The notes under the pieces: generated by a model
Told to the model about the DNA's origin: nothing
The model's input: only the letters and a program-made list of their open reading frames with translations
The model's database searches: none
From: Lachnospiraceae bacterium
GTDB lineage: Bacteria; Bacillota; Clostridia; Lachnospirales; Lachnospiraceae
DNA length: 40,890 nt
Direction: 5' to 3'
Assembly: GCA_017612555.1 (NCBI GenBank)
Contig: JAGAFR010000020.1
Coordinates: forward strand, 1 to 40,890
Position numbers and translations under genes: made by a program
Shown: positions 14,892 to 24,224 of the stretch, piece after piece
Layout: each line of letters opens with the position of its first letter
Position numbering within the stretch: position 1 is the first letter of the stretch

Positions 14892-16757
14892 TTACCTGTC
14901 GGCAAGTGATTTAAGCGGCATGGGTTTTCCGAACAGGTAACCCTGAAGCCTCTCGCATCCTATCTCTGTAAGGAACTTTGCCTGCTCCTGCGTCTCTACT
15001 CCCTCCGCAAGCGTCTTCATCCCTATTGATTCAGCCATGTTCACTATGCTCTTTAATATCGCCTCTGTCCTGACATCACCGTGAAAATCCTTCAGGAAGA
15101 TCATATCTATCTTCATAACATCAAAAGCATAATCTTTGAGAACATTAAGAGCAGAATATCCCGATCCGAAATCATCGAGCCACAGTTCAAGCTTCTTTTC
15201 CTTCATGATCTGCACAGCCTGTTTCAGTTTTTCATCGCTCCCTATAAGAGCACTCTCGGTGATCTCAACGTGAAGATATGACTCCGGAATATCAAATTTT
15301 TTGATCAGTTTCTGAAGATTGTCAGTCACATCGGTCAATTCAAAATCAAGACGCGAGAAGTTCACGGATACCGGAAGTACCTGCCTTCCTTCATCCATCC
15401 CTTCTCTTATATCACGGCATACCCGCTCAAGTATTGCCGTATCAAGCCAGTGTATCAGCCTGTATTCTTCAAGTGCCGGAACAAACTCCGCCGGCGAGAG
15501 GAATCCGTATGTCGGATCCACCCATCTCGCAAGTGCTTCAACACTGCATATACTGCGCTCTTTTGCCCATACGACGGGCTGATAGTACACCTTCAGGTAT
15601 TCCTTCTCGATAGCTTCCTGGATATGAGTTATGATGTACTGTCTCTTCTTAAATGCCTCGTCCATTTTCTGATCATACTCACATAAGATTTCATCACCAT
15701 ACTTCTTGATCATTGAACAGGCATATCTTGCGTGGTCACAGGCGATCAGAGGATCTACTTTTGAACCCTTTACCGCATATGCTCCGGCCTTAATCATCAT
15801 ATGAGTGGACTTATGGTCCTCGCGGACCAGTCTGTTAAGCTCTTCAAGTTTTCCTTCAACCCCGTCCCTGACGGTAAGAGCAACAAAATGATCATCGGAA
15901 AACCTTGCGATCAGATCTCTGTGAAATGCATGACTAAGAGCCTTGGCTGTCTTGCGTATAAACTCGCTTCCCGCATCAAAACCGTATTTTTCGTTGTAAG
16001 CTTTAAAATTGGAAATATCCAGAAACAGGAATATGTGTTCGGTGTTTTCTTTGGCGGCAATGATCAGAGATGCCTGTTCACGAAAGCTGGTCATATTGGC
16101 AAGTCCGGTAAGGTCATCTCTTATGGAATGATTTTCAAGCTTCTCGTCCTTCTCGGCCTCGGCAAGGCGCTGTCCATATACGGCAAGGCCCAACATAACG
16201 ATGGCTATCCAGAGCATGAAATAGTTCACCTGCGTGGCATATGTCATCTCAACTCCGGGTGCCCGGCTCATGATCACATAGAACAGGGCAAACGTGCCGC
16301 TGCTTATGATGATCGAGATAAAAGGCCTCCAGTTGAGGAGTCCCACCACGAAGATGATCATCATGATGAAGCACAGTATCTGCTCTCCTCTTGTGTAATC
16401 CGAATAAGAAACATTCACACCGAAATAGATCGCTATGGCGGAGAATATGATCATTATCCCCATTCCAAGCGCAAAGTTATCCGTTATGTTCTTAAGATAC
16501 AGTTTGGCAAAGATAAGCATAAAGACAGCAGCGATCAGAAAGACCACATACCATGTCAGATGTTGGGAATACCAGGAACTGTCGCGGCTGTTGTCACCGC
16601 TTACCCATCTGTACAAGAGGCTGGCAAGCATCCAGAGTTCCAGGATGATTATAACTATCGACATGTAGATACTGGAGCGAAAATTCGCACGGGCGAAATA
16701 ATTGTTTACGTATTCACTCCTCTTTTCCAATCCCAGATAACGCCTTAATTTTCCCAT
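14892..16757 (-). CDS. Membrane GGDEF(degenerate)-EAL c-di-GMP phosphodiesterase
   Basis: The 621-residue protein has about six membrane segments (residues 30-195), a GGDEF domain (about 213-365) and an EAL domain (about 372-618). The cyclase active site has become SDDHF at 287-291, so synthesis is not expected. The EAL domain looks complete: E407-A-L, N466, E498, the DDFGSGYS pair D528/D529, K549, E585 in AEGVET, and Q605. It should therefore hydrolyse c-di-GMP, with the degenerate GGDEF possibly a GTP-sensing regulator. GGGAGG precedes the ATG. It follows nifJ by 24 bases and precedes the HD-GYP sensor by 37, placing two phosphodiesterases of unrelated folds in one transcript. Confidence 0.88.
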   Translation of the reverse strand: MGKLRRYLGLEKRSEYVNNYFARANFRSSIYMSIVIIILELWMLASLLYRWVSGDNSRDSSWYSQHLTWYVVFLIAAVFMLIFAKLYLKNITDNFALGMGIMIIFSAIAIYFGVNVSYSDYTRGEQILCFIMMIIFVVGLLNWRPFISIIISSGTFALFYVIMSRAPGVEMTYATQVNYFMLWIAIVMLGLAVYGQRLAEAEKDEKLENHSIRDDLTGLANMTSFREQASLIIAAKENTEHIFLFLDISNFKAYNEKYGFDAGSEFIRKTAKALSHAFHRDLIARFSDDHFVALTVRDGVEGKLEELNRLVREDHKSTHMMIKAGAYAVKGSKVDPLIACDHARYACSMIKKYGDEILCEYDQKMDEAFKKRQYIITHIQEAIEKEYLKVYYQPVVWAKERSICSVEALARWVDPTYGFLSPAEFVPALEEYRLIHWLDTAILERVCRDIREGMDEGRQVLPVSVNFSRLDFELTDVTDNLQKLIKKFDIPESYLHVEITESALIGSDEKLKQAVQIMKEKKLELWLDDFGSGYSALNVLKDYAFDVMKIDMIFLKDFHGDVRTEAILKSIVNMAESIGMKTLAEGVETQEQAKFLTEIGCERLQGYLFGKPMPLKSLADR

Positions 16758-16781
16758 GATCCCCTCCCGGGATTTAAGAAA

Positions 16782-19700
16782 TCACTTTTTCTCCATTGCC
16801 TTATATCTGTCAAAACGCTCTTTTGCGTCCTTCGCTCCCTGCGCAAACAACTCCTTTGCATTATCAGGGAAAGTCTTCTTAAGAGAAGAATATCTCGTTT
16901 CTCCCGCAAGGAACTCTTCGTAATCAAGCGTTGGCTCTTTACAGTCGACAACGAGCGGATCGGGAAGTCTCGGGTCATAGTGATAGAGCGTCCAGTATCC
17001 GCTGTCCACGGCACGCTTCATCTCTTCCTGAGCCGATCCCATTCCGGCCTTGATACCGTGAGTTATGCACGGCGTATATGCCACTATTACCGAAGGTCCG
17101 TCGTACTCCTCCGCTTCCTTCAATACTTTTATCAGCTGATTCGGATTGGCTCCCATTGAAACGGACGCGACATATACATTTCCGTATGTCATGAATATGG
17201 CTCCGAGATCCTTCTTCTTCGTCTTCTTGCCTGAAGATGCGAACTGAGCCACAGCTCCGATCTGAGTCGCCTTCGAGCTCTGCCCTCCGGTATTCGAGTA
17301 TACCTCGGTGTCAATTACGAGAGTGTTTATGTTGGCACCGGATGCTATAACATGATCGAGACCGCCAAAGCCTATATCATACGCCCATCCGTCACCTCCA
17401 TACATCCAGAATGATTTTCTCGCAAGATCATCCTTCCGCTCAAGGATCGATCCTATGAGTCCATCATTCGCAGGATCCTTTGCATTCTCAAGGACCTCAA
17501 CGAGTTCATCCGCATACTGTCTTGAAAGATCAAAATCGTCAAACGCACCAAGGAATTTCCCGCACGCATCCTTTACCTTATCATCGGCCGACGCCTCAAG
17601 GAGCTTTGTAACATTATCCTTCTGAAGTTCTCTGTGCTGTGTCACGGACAGGTACATTCCGAGCATCAGTTCCGCATTGTTCTCGAACAGTGAATTGGTC
17701 CACGCAGGCCCGAAGCCGCGTTCATTGACCGTGTAAGGTATCCCCGGATATGTGGCTCCCCATGCCTGGGAACAACCTGTTCCGTTCGCCCAGTAAACCC
17801 TGTCTCCGAACAATTGCGTCATAAGCTTGGCATACGGTGTCTCACCGCAGCCCGCACATGCAGCCGAGAACTCAAGAAGAGGCTGTTCAAACTGACTTCC
17901 CTTAAGCGTGTATTTATTGTAAGCTTCACTCTTCTTCGAAACGGTAAGTGAGTAATCCCATTCTTTTCTGTTATCTTCGGACAGCTCCGCAGGCTCCATC
18001 GTTATCGCTTTATCCTTTGCAAGGCACGATGCCACACAGCTTCCGCATCCGGTACAGTCATGTGCCGATACGCTGAGTGTATACTTATACTTCCCGTCCG
18101 GTTTGCTGTCGGCAAACTTCATCGTCGCCGGTGCGGCAGCCGCTTCTTCTTCCGACAGAAGATGCGGGCGTATCGCAGCATGAGGGCAGACGAATGAACA
18201 CATGTTACACTGCAGGCACTTTTCCGGATCCCACTTGGGAGTGCTTACAGCGATGCCCCGCTTTTCGTACGCAGTAAGTCCCATCTCGATCGATCCGTCC
18301 ATCCTGTCAACAAAAGCGGATACCGGAAGATCATTACCCTTCTGCCTGTTGATATAGTCACAGACCTCTCTTACGATCGCAGGGGCATTCTCGCTTCCCC
18401 TGATCTCTTCATCTTTCAGGTTTGCCCACTCTGCAGGCACTTCGATCTCATGAACACTTTCTGCGCCTTTTTCTATCGCATCGGTATTCATCTTGACGAT
18501 CTTGCTTCCCTTTGTGAAGTATGCCTTTTCTGCCGCCTTCTTCATGTGCTCGATCGCGGTATCGATCGGAAGCAGATCCGCTATAGCGAAAAATGCCGCC
18601 TGAAGAACGGTATTGGTATGACTTCCCAGTCCGAGTTCCTCTGCTATCTGTGTTGCGTTTATCACGTACAGTCTTACCTTTTTCTTGGCAAGGAGTCTCT
18701 TGACCCTGTTCGGAAGCTCTGCTTTGAGTTCCTCATCGGACCATGTACAGTTGAGCAGGAACTTACCGCCCTTTTTCACCTCATCCGCAACATCATATTG
18801 TTTGATAAAGCTCTGATTATGACAAGCCACTATATCACCTGATTTGACATAGTAACTTCCTCTTATCGGCTTCTTCGAAAATCTCAGATTTGACTTCGTG
18901 ACTCCGAATGATTTCTTGGCATCGTATTCGAAGTATGCCTGTGAGTACATATTGGCAAGATCTCCGAGTATCTTTGCCGTATTATGGTTGGCTCCTACCG
19001 TTCCGTCTCCGCCGAGTCCCCAGAACTTGCAGCAGATCATATCGGGTGAGCCCACCTCAAAATCAAGCGTCGGAACCTTCAGAGACAGATGTGTTACATC
19101 ATCCTCTATTCCAACCGTGAAGCTGTTTATCGGCTTGCTCGACGCAAGATTATCAAATACCGCAACGATCTGTGCGGGATTGGTATCCTTTGAAGAAAGC
19201 CCGTACCTTCCTCCGATGACTCTTATATCCCTCTTCGAAGAAAAGACTGCCGTGCACACGTCTTCATAAAGGGGCTCGCCCGCTGCTCCCATCTCCTTGC
19301 AGCGATCCATGACCGCTATCCTCTTAACGCTTTCAGGGATCGCTTTCATGAGCTTTGCCGTATCAAACGGTCTGTACATAAGTACCTGAAGGAAGCCGGT
19401 CTTGCGGCCTCTCTTATTGAGCGCATCAACAGTCTCCTCGATCGTTCCGGATACGGAACCCATCGCTATTATGATATCGGTTGCATTATCCGGACCATAG
19501 TATCTGTAGGGCTTGTATGTCCTGCCCGTAACAGACGATACCTTATCCATGTACTCTTCTATGATATCGGACAACTGCATGTAGCATTTGTTGTTAGCTT
19601 CCCTGAACTGGAAGTATACGTCATCGTTCTGGACCGTATTCCGAAGCATCGGATGCTCGGGATTGAGCGCGTGAGATCGAAAATCATTCAGGGCATCCAT

Positions 19701-20288
19701 GTCCATCAGAGCCGTTAGTTTCGATACATCGGGCATATCTATCCTGGACATCTCATGGGAAGTCCTGAATCCGTCAAAGAAATGCATGAAGGGAACGCGC
19801 GCCTTGATCGCAGACAGATGCGCAATGGCAGCCATATCCGCCGCTTCCTGAACACTTCCCGAACAAACTTGCGCCAGCCCGATCTGGCGGCACGCCATAA
19901 CATCGGAATGATCTCCGAATATGCTCATGGCATGAGTTCCTACCGTCCTTGCAGCAATGTGAAGTACTGCCGGAAGATGCTCTCCCGTGATCCTGTACAG
20001 GGTCGGGATCATCAGCATCAGTCCCTGACTCGATGAATACGTGGTCGCGAGCGATCCGGTCTGAAGAGCCCCGTGAACCGCACCGATGGCACCTGCCTCC
20101 GACTGCATCTCCACAAGCTTTACCGTCTGACCGAACATGTTCTTTCTTCCCTTTGCCGACCATTCATCGGTCTTGGCCGCCATGGGTGATGAAGGTGTGA
20201 TCGGATAGATCGCCGCTACCTCGGTGAACTCATATGCCACGTTGGCGCAGGCGCCGTTACCGTCAACCGTTACTATGTTTTTTTCCAT
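16782..20288 (-). CDS. nifJ: Pyruvate:ferredoxin (flavodoxin) oxidoreductase, single chain
   Basis: The 1168-residue enzyme converts pyruvate and CoA to acetyl-CoA and CO2, reducing ferredoxin. Domains in order: N-terminal pyrimidine-binding domain with YPITPSSPMA (28-37) and the EMQSEAGAIG region (60-69); transketolase-C-like domain; gamma domain (FWGLGGDGTVGANHNT, 422-437); two [4Fe-4S] sites with C691/694/697/701 and C745/748/751/755; and the TPP domain with CAGCGETPY (811-819), TGCSQAWG and IDTEVYSNTGGQ. Length and motifs are full and typical. GAGGG lies nine bases before the ATG. It is embedded among genes of unrelated function, 44 bases after the TIM-barrel/ligase fusion, and duplicates the activity expected of the porCDAB set further right. 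Confidence 0.96.
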   Translation of the reverse strand: MEKNIVTVDGNGACANVAYEFTEVAAIYPITPSSPMAAKTDEWSAKGRKNMFGQTVKLVEMQSEAGAIGAVHGALQTGSLATTYSSSQGLMLMIPTLYRITGEHLPAVLHIAARTVGTHAMSIFGDHSDVMACRQIGLAQVCSGSVQEAADMAAIAHLSAIKARVPFMHFFDGFRTSHEMSRIDMPDVSKLTALMDMDALNDFRSHALNPEHPMLRNTVQNDDVYFQFREANNKCYMQLSDIIEEYMDKVSSVTGRTYKPYRYYGPDNATDIIIAMGSVSGTIEETVDALNKRGRKTGFLQVLMYRPFDTAKLMKAIPESVKRIAVMDRCKEMGAAGEPLYEDVCTAVFSSKRDIRVIGGRYGLSSKDTNPAQIVAVFDNLASSKPINSFTVGIEDDVTHLSLKVPTLDFEVGSPDMICCKFWGLGGDGTVGANHNTAKILGDLANMYSQAYFEYDAKKSFGVTKSNLRFSKKPIRGSYYVKSGDIVACHNQSFIKQYDVADEVKKGGKFLLNCTWSDEELKAELPNRVKRLLAKKKVRLYVINATQIAEELGLGSHTNTVLQAAFFAIADLLPIDTAIEHMKKAAEKAYFTKGSKIVKMNTDAIEKGAESVHEIEVPAEWANLKDEEIRGSENAPAIVREVCDYINRQKGNDLPVSAFVDRMDGSIEMGLTAYEKRGIAVSTPKWDPEKCLQCNMCSFVCPHAAIRPHLLSEEEAAAAPATMKFADSKPDGKYKYTLSVSAHDCTGCGSCVASCLAKDKAITMEPAELSEDNRKEWDYSLTVSKKSEAYNKYTLKGSQFEQPLLEFSAACAGCGETPYAKLMTQLFGDRVYWANGTGCSQAWGATYPGIPYTVNERGFGPAWTNSLFENNAELMLGMYLSVTQHRELQKDNVTKLLEASADDKVKDACGKFLGAFDDFDLSRQYADELVEVLENAKDPANDGLIGSILERKDDLARKSFWMYGGDGWAYDIGFGGLDHVIASGANINTLVIDTEVYSNTGGQSSKATQIGAVAQFASSGKKTKKKDLGAIFMTYGNVYVASVSMGANPNQLIKVLKEAEEYDGPSVIVAYTPCITHGIKAGMGSAQEEMKRAVDSGYWTLYHYDPRLPDPLVVDCKEPTLDYEEFLAGETRYSSLKKTFPDNAKELFAQGAKDAKERFDRYKAMEKK

Positions 20289-20332
20289 AATATGATCCCT
20301 CTATTCTTTGAGAGCCACGCCATCTACAGTAC

Positions 20333-22801
20333 CTAAAGGCCCAGCTTCTTTACCGCATCCTCGCGCATCTTGTATTTGAGCACCTTGCCCGCCGCATTCA
20401 TCGGGAAGCTGTCGGTAAACTCAATATACTTGGGAACCTTATGACGTGCCAGATGAGACTTGATGTATTCATCCATCTCCTCGACAGTCATCGTCTCGCC
20501 GTCTTTTAATATGATGCACGCCATGGCTTCTTCGCCGTATCTTGCATCGGGAACGCCTATTACCTGAACATCCTTTACCTTCGGACAGGTATAGATGAAT
20601 TCTTCTATCTCCTTAGGGTAGATGTTCTCTCCGCCCCTGATTATCATATCCTTAAGACGTCCGGTGATCCTGTAGTTGCCGTTCTCATCCTTGGCCGCAA
20701 GGTCTCCCGAATGGAGCCATCCCTCGGCATCGATCGTATCTCTTGTAGCCTCGGGCATCTTGTAGTAGCCCTTCATCGTGTTGTATCCCCTTGCACAGAA
20801 CTCACCGTTCTCCCCGACTCCGACTTCCTTTCCGGTCTCGGGATCGATGACTTTGCATTCAACGTGGGGGAATGCATATCCGACAGTCTCGGTACGTACG
20901 TCAAGGGGATCTGTCCACGAAGACATCGTATTACCGGGAGCGGTCTCGGTCTGACCGTATACGGACACGATGCCGCGCATGTTCATTTCGTTCGGATCCG
21001 CTGCTCTCTTCATAAGTTCCGGAGGGCATCCGGCACCGGCCATGATACCGGTCCTCATATATGAAAAATCAGTCTTCCTGTAGTCCTCGTGATTGAACAT
21101 CGCTATGAACATCGTAGGCACGCCGTTAAAGCATGTGATCCTCTCCTGATTGATACACGCAAGCGATGATTTTGCACTAAAGTACGGCATCGGACAGATC
21201 GTTGCTCCGTGCGTGAGTGAAGACGTCATCGACAGTACCATTCCGAAACAGTGGAACATCGGTACCTGTATCATCATCCTGTCGGCTGTGGACAGTCCCA
21301 TCCTGTCACCGATACATTTTCCGTTATTGACAACATTATAGTGAGTCAGCATAACACCCTTGGGAAATCCGGTCGTTCCCGAAGTATACTGCATGTTGCA
21401 GACATCATCCGGTCTGACCCCGGCTGCCATCTTCTCCAGTTCGGCATCGGATACCATATCGCATCTGTCCATCGCTTCCTCAAAAGTAAGAGCACCCGGC
21501 ATCCTGAAACCTACCGTTATGACGTTTCTGAGGAACGGAAGCTTCTTGCAGTGAAGCGGCTCTCCCGCCTTTGACGATGCGATCTCGGGACACAGCTCGT
21601 TTATGATGCTCTTATAGTTCGAATCAAGGACTGACTCTATCATGACCAAAGTATGGCTGTCTGACTGGCGGAGCAGATACTCGGCCTCGTGTATCTTGTA
21701 TGATGTGTTCATCGTAACAAGCACGGCACCTATCTTGCAGCATGCCCAGAATGATATATACCATGCAGGCACGTTTGTCGCCCATACCGCAACCTTTGAT
21801 CCCGATCTGACACCAAGGCTCATGAGAGACTTTGCAAAATCATTGACGTCGTCCCTGAACTCCTCATATGTCCTTGTATAATCAAGCGTAGTATATTTGA
21901 AGCAGTACTGATCCGGAAACTCCTCGACCATCCGATCCAACACCTGGGGAAATGTCAGGTTGATGAGCTCATCCTTCTTCCATACGTAATATCCGGTACC
22001 GTCATGGTTGGGGTAGAGCACCTTCTTCTTGCCCCTTGTATTTTTAAAGCGGCTCATATAGTTTACGAAGTAAGGGAATATGACTTCGTAGTCATCAAGA
22101 TCATCCATATACTCCGGCTTCCATTCAAGAGAGATAAACCCTGCATAGTCGATGGAATACAGGGCATCCATAAACTCCTTGATCGGAGCACTGCCTTCTC
22201 CTATGAGGTTATATGTATCCTTGTCGTCGGAATCGCACAGATGCACATGCTTAACATATGCCCCGAGATTGCGTATCGTATCCTTCGGCTCTTCGCCGCC
22301 GGATCTGTATGTATGGTGAAGATCCCACAATGCGGCGAGATTATCGTCTGCGAATTCATCAAGAAGTCCGCACAGCTTCTTTGTGTCGGAATATATCCCT
22401 TCGGTCTCTACAAGAAGGATCACGCCTTCTTTCCTTGCAGACGGAAGGAGTTCTTTGATCACTTTTTTGATACTTTTCTCATCTTCCGTATCAAAAACGA
22501 TACCCACATGATCAACGCGCATATAGCCCGCTACATCTATGGTCTTTTTGATATCCTGAACCGATACGGGATCGGCAGGATCGCACTTTCCGTAAAAAGC
22601 AGGGATCGCAAGCTTTCTGTCACGAAGCTGCCTTGTGGTCGCTGCCAGATTGTACTGATCAAAGGCCTGACCCTTACCGTACAGTCTGTCCTGTGTAAGC
22701 TTGTAAACTTCAATGCCGGCAAAATCCATTTCGTTTGCAACGTCAAGATAGCCGTCCCATGTTATATCGTCCCATCCTCGTGTGGAAAATGACAGTTTCA
22801 T
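20333..22801 (-). CDS. TIM-barrel (sugar-phosphate isomerase/epimerase-like) fused to acyl-CoA ligase
   Basis: The 822-residue protein joins two enzymes. Residues 1-255 form a xylose-isomerase-like TIM barrel with a plausible metal site: VETEG (Glu near 133), LWDLHH (Asp and His near 161-164), VKHVHLCDSD (His near 188) and SLEWKP (Glu near 227). After a linker, residues 280-822 are an AMP-forming acyl-CoA/carboxylate ligase: P-loop YTSGTTGFPKGVMLTH (about 473-488), VYGQTE, WLHSGDLAAKDENGNYRITGR, IIRGGENIYP and the catalytic Lys in AAGKVLK (about 807). Both halves look active. The ligase half resembles medium-chain fatty acyl-CoA ligases; the substrate is unknown. The ATG shares one base with the upstream stop (TGATG), and GGAGG lies seven bases before it, so it is coupled to the LeuA-like gene. 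Confidence 0.88.
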   Translation of the reverse strand: MKLSFSTRGWDDITWDGYLDVANEMDFAGIEVYKLTQDRLYGKGQAFDQYNLAATTRQLRDRKLAIPAFYGKCDPADPVSVQDIKKTIDVAGYMRVDHVGIVFDTEDEKSIKKVIKELLPSARKEGVILLVETEGIYSDTKKLCGLLDEFADDNLAALWDLHHTYRSGGEEPKDTIRNLGAYVKHVHLCDSDDKDTYNLIGEGSAPIKEFMDALYSIDYAGFISLEWKPEYMDDLDDYEVIFPYFVNYMSRFKNTRGKKKVLYPNHDGTGYYVWKKDELINLTFPQVLDRMVEEFPDQYCFKYTTLDYTRTYEEFRDDVNDFAKSLMSLGVRSGSKVAVWATNVPAWYISFWACCKIGAVLVTMNTSYKIHEAEYLLRQSDSHTLVMIESVLDSNYKSIINELCPEIASSKAGEPLHCKKLPFLRNVITVGFRMPGALTFEEAMDRCDMVSDAELEKMAAGVRPDDVCNMQYTSGTTGFPKGVMLTHYNVVNNGKCIGDRMGLSTADRMMIQVPMFHCFGMVLSMTSSLTHGATICPMPYFSAKSSLACINQERITCFNGVPTMFIAMFNHEDYRKTDFSYMRTGIMAGAGCPPELMKRAADPNEMNMRGIVSVYGQTETAPGNTMSSWTDPLDVRTETVGYAFPHVECKVIDPETGKEVGVGENGEFCARGYNTMKGYYKMPEATRDTIDAEGWLHSGDLAAKDENGNYRITGRLKDMIIRGGENIYPKEIEEFIYTCPKVKDVQVIGVPDARYGEEAMACIILKDGETMTVEEMDEYIKSHLARHKVPKYIEFTDSFPMNAAGKVLKYKMREDAVKKLGL

Positions 22802-24213
22802 CACGGCTCCTCCTCGTATATTACTTTGTTGACAGCATTAAGATATGCTCTTACGCTTGCTCCGATAATGTCGGTAGACAGACCTCTTCCCGAGTAAACT
22901 TTGCCGTTCGCCAAAAGCTTTACTATCGTCTCCGCAGCCGCTTCTTTTCCTTCGGTCACGGCCTTGATCTGAAAATCATCCAGTTCGTAATGTCTTCCGG
23001 TTATCTGCTCTATTGCAAGGAAAGCTGCGTCAATGGGTCCGTCCCCGAGCGAGATGCCTTCCAGGTCTTCGTCTTTTGTGCGAAGCTTCACGTGAGCCAT
23101 CGATGTGATGGAATTGCCGGTATTGGCAATATAATCTTCAAGCGTATATCTTGCAGGAACCTGCATGGCTGCGGTTGCAACGATCGCATCCAGTTCCTTC
23201 GTCGAAACGGATTCCTTTCTTGTGGCAAGCTTCATGAACGCTTCGTATACCTTATCTCCGTCTTCCGGTCCCAGGCTGTATCCAAGCTTTTCAACAACAC
23301 CGAGAACAGCCTCTTTTGTATCGTGAGATGTAAGCCTGTCATCAGACGATTCTTCGCCGGACGTGAATCCGAATGCTGTTTTTCCCGTTGCAGACGGAAC
23401 ACAAAATCTGTCGATGAGTCCTATCATCCTTTTCATCGAAGATGTTGCCACACCCGTCCTGACTCCAAAGCTCTCACCTTTTCCTGCGATGACTCTGCAC
23501 ACATTCTCAAGAGACGAAGTATTGACGGGATATGCCGAAGCCTTGATCTCACCCGCACCGTGGCAGAGAGCCGCTATCGCACACGCATCCGCCATTGCCA
23601 GCTCGTTGGAACATGATACTCCCCATGTTATGTCTGAAAGCTTGGGATCGGCCTTTAACCTGTCCTCAAGAAAAGCTGCGAACTCTTCGGGCAGCATGGT
23701 TCCCGCATCATCACAGAAAGTGATCGTGGTGGCACCTGAAGAAATAGCGGTCTCGGTAAGATCCGACAGGACCATTGTATCAGCCCTTGTGGCATCATCT
23801 ATAAGAAGTTCCACATCATCCGTGTACTTCTTACACGCTTCCACCGTTGACTTTACCATCTCGATGATCGCCGGAACCTTCTTGTGATAAACATACTCCA
23901 TCCTGACACTGCTTCCGGGTGCTACCACCTGAAGCCTGAAATGCCCGGCTTCCGAAAGAGCGGCAGCCGTCGGAGCAGGATCGCCCCCAAGAGCCACCGG
24001 TACCGCTACGGTACTGTTCTTTACCGCAGACGCAACCGACTTGATCAGCAGGCTGTCAACCTTGCTGTTCTGTATCTCATCGAGTTCTATAACATCAACA
24101 CATAGCTTGTCCAGTAGCTTGGCAACCTCCAGCTTTTCCTTGAAGGACAGAGAGATATCCCTGCCGCCCGAAAGCTTTCTTACTGTGCTGTCGCATACTT
24201 TGACTGTGTTCAT
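22801..24213 (-). CDS. Isopropylmalate/homocitrate synthase homologue with missing catalytic metal site
   Basis: The 470-residue protein has an HMGL-like TIM barrel (about 1-280) and a LeuA-type C-terminal regulatory domain (about 365-465: DGPIDAAFLAIEQI; GRGLSTDIIGASVRAYLNAV). In LeuA-type enzymes the first strand carries D-x-T-L-R-D-G-E and a later strand the metal-binding H-x-H-N-D. Here these are DSTVRKL (8-14), where Asp8 and Arg12 remain but D-G is lost, and SCSNE (200-204), where both metal-ligand His are Ser. Normal Claisen condensation of acetyl-CoA is therefore unlikely. The rest is well conserved and free of breaks, so it is under selection for another role. AGGAGG precedes the ATG, 11 bases after the S41 gene, and the stop overlaps the start of the TIM/ligase fusion. 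Confidence 0.85.
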   Translation of the reverse strand: MNTVKVCDSTVRKLSGGRDISLSFKEKLEVAKLLDKLCVDVIELDEIQNSKVDSLLIKSVASAVKNSTVAVPVALGGDPAPTAAALSEAGHFRLQVVAPGSSVRMEYVYHKKVPAIIEMVKSTVEACKKYTDDVELLIDDATRADTMVLSDLTETAISSGATTITFCDDAGTMLPEEFAAFLEDRLKADPKLSDITWGVSCSNELAMADACAIAALCHGAGEIKASAYPVNTSSLENVCRVIAGKGESFGVRTGVATSSMKRMIGLIDRFCVPSATGKTAFGFTSGEESSDDRLTSHDTKEAVLGVVEKLGYSLGPEDGDKVYEAFMKLATRKESVSTKELDAIVATAAMQVPARYTLEDYIANTGNSITSMAHVKLRTKDEDLEGISLGDGPIDAAFLAIEQITGRHYELDDFQIKAVTEGKEAAAETIVKLLANGKVYSGRGLSTDIIGASVRAYLNAVNKVIYEEEP

Positions 24214-24224
24214 GTTTAATCCTC

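Noticed and set aside
15801-16748. Plus-strand open frame of 315 codons
   Set aside because: It is antisense to the membrane and GGDEF parts of the EAL protein. Composition is typical of a shadow frame.
22735-23616. Long plus-strand open frame (293 codons)
   Set aside because: It lies opposite the LeuA-like gene and the start of the TIM/ligase fusion, both with clear family motifs. Its translation is rich in Cys, Arg and Ser without any recognisable domain.
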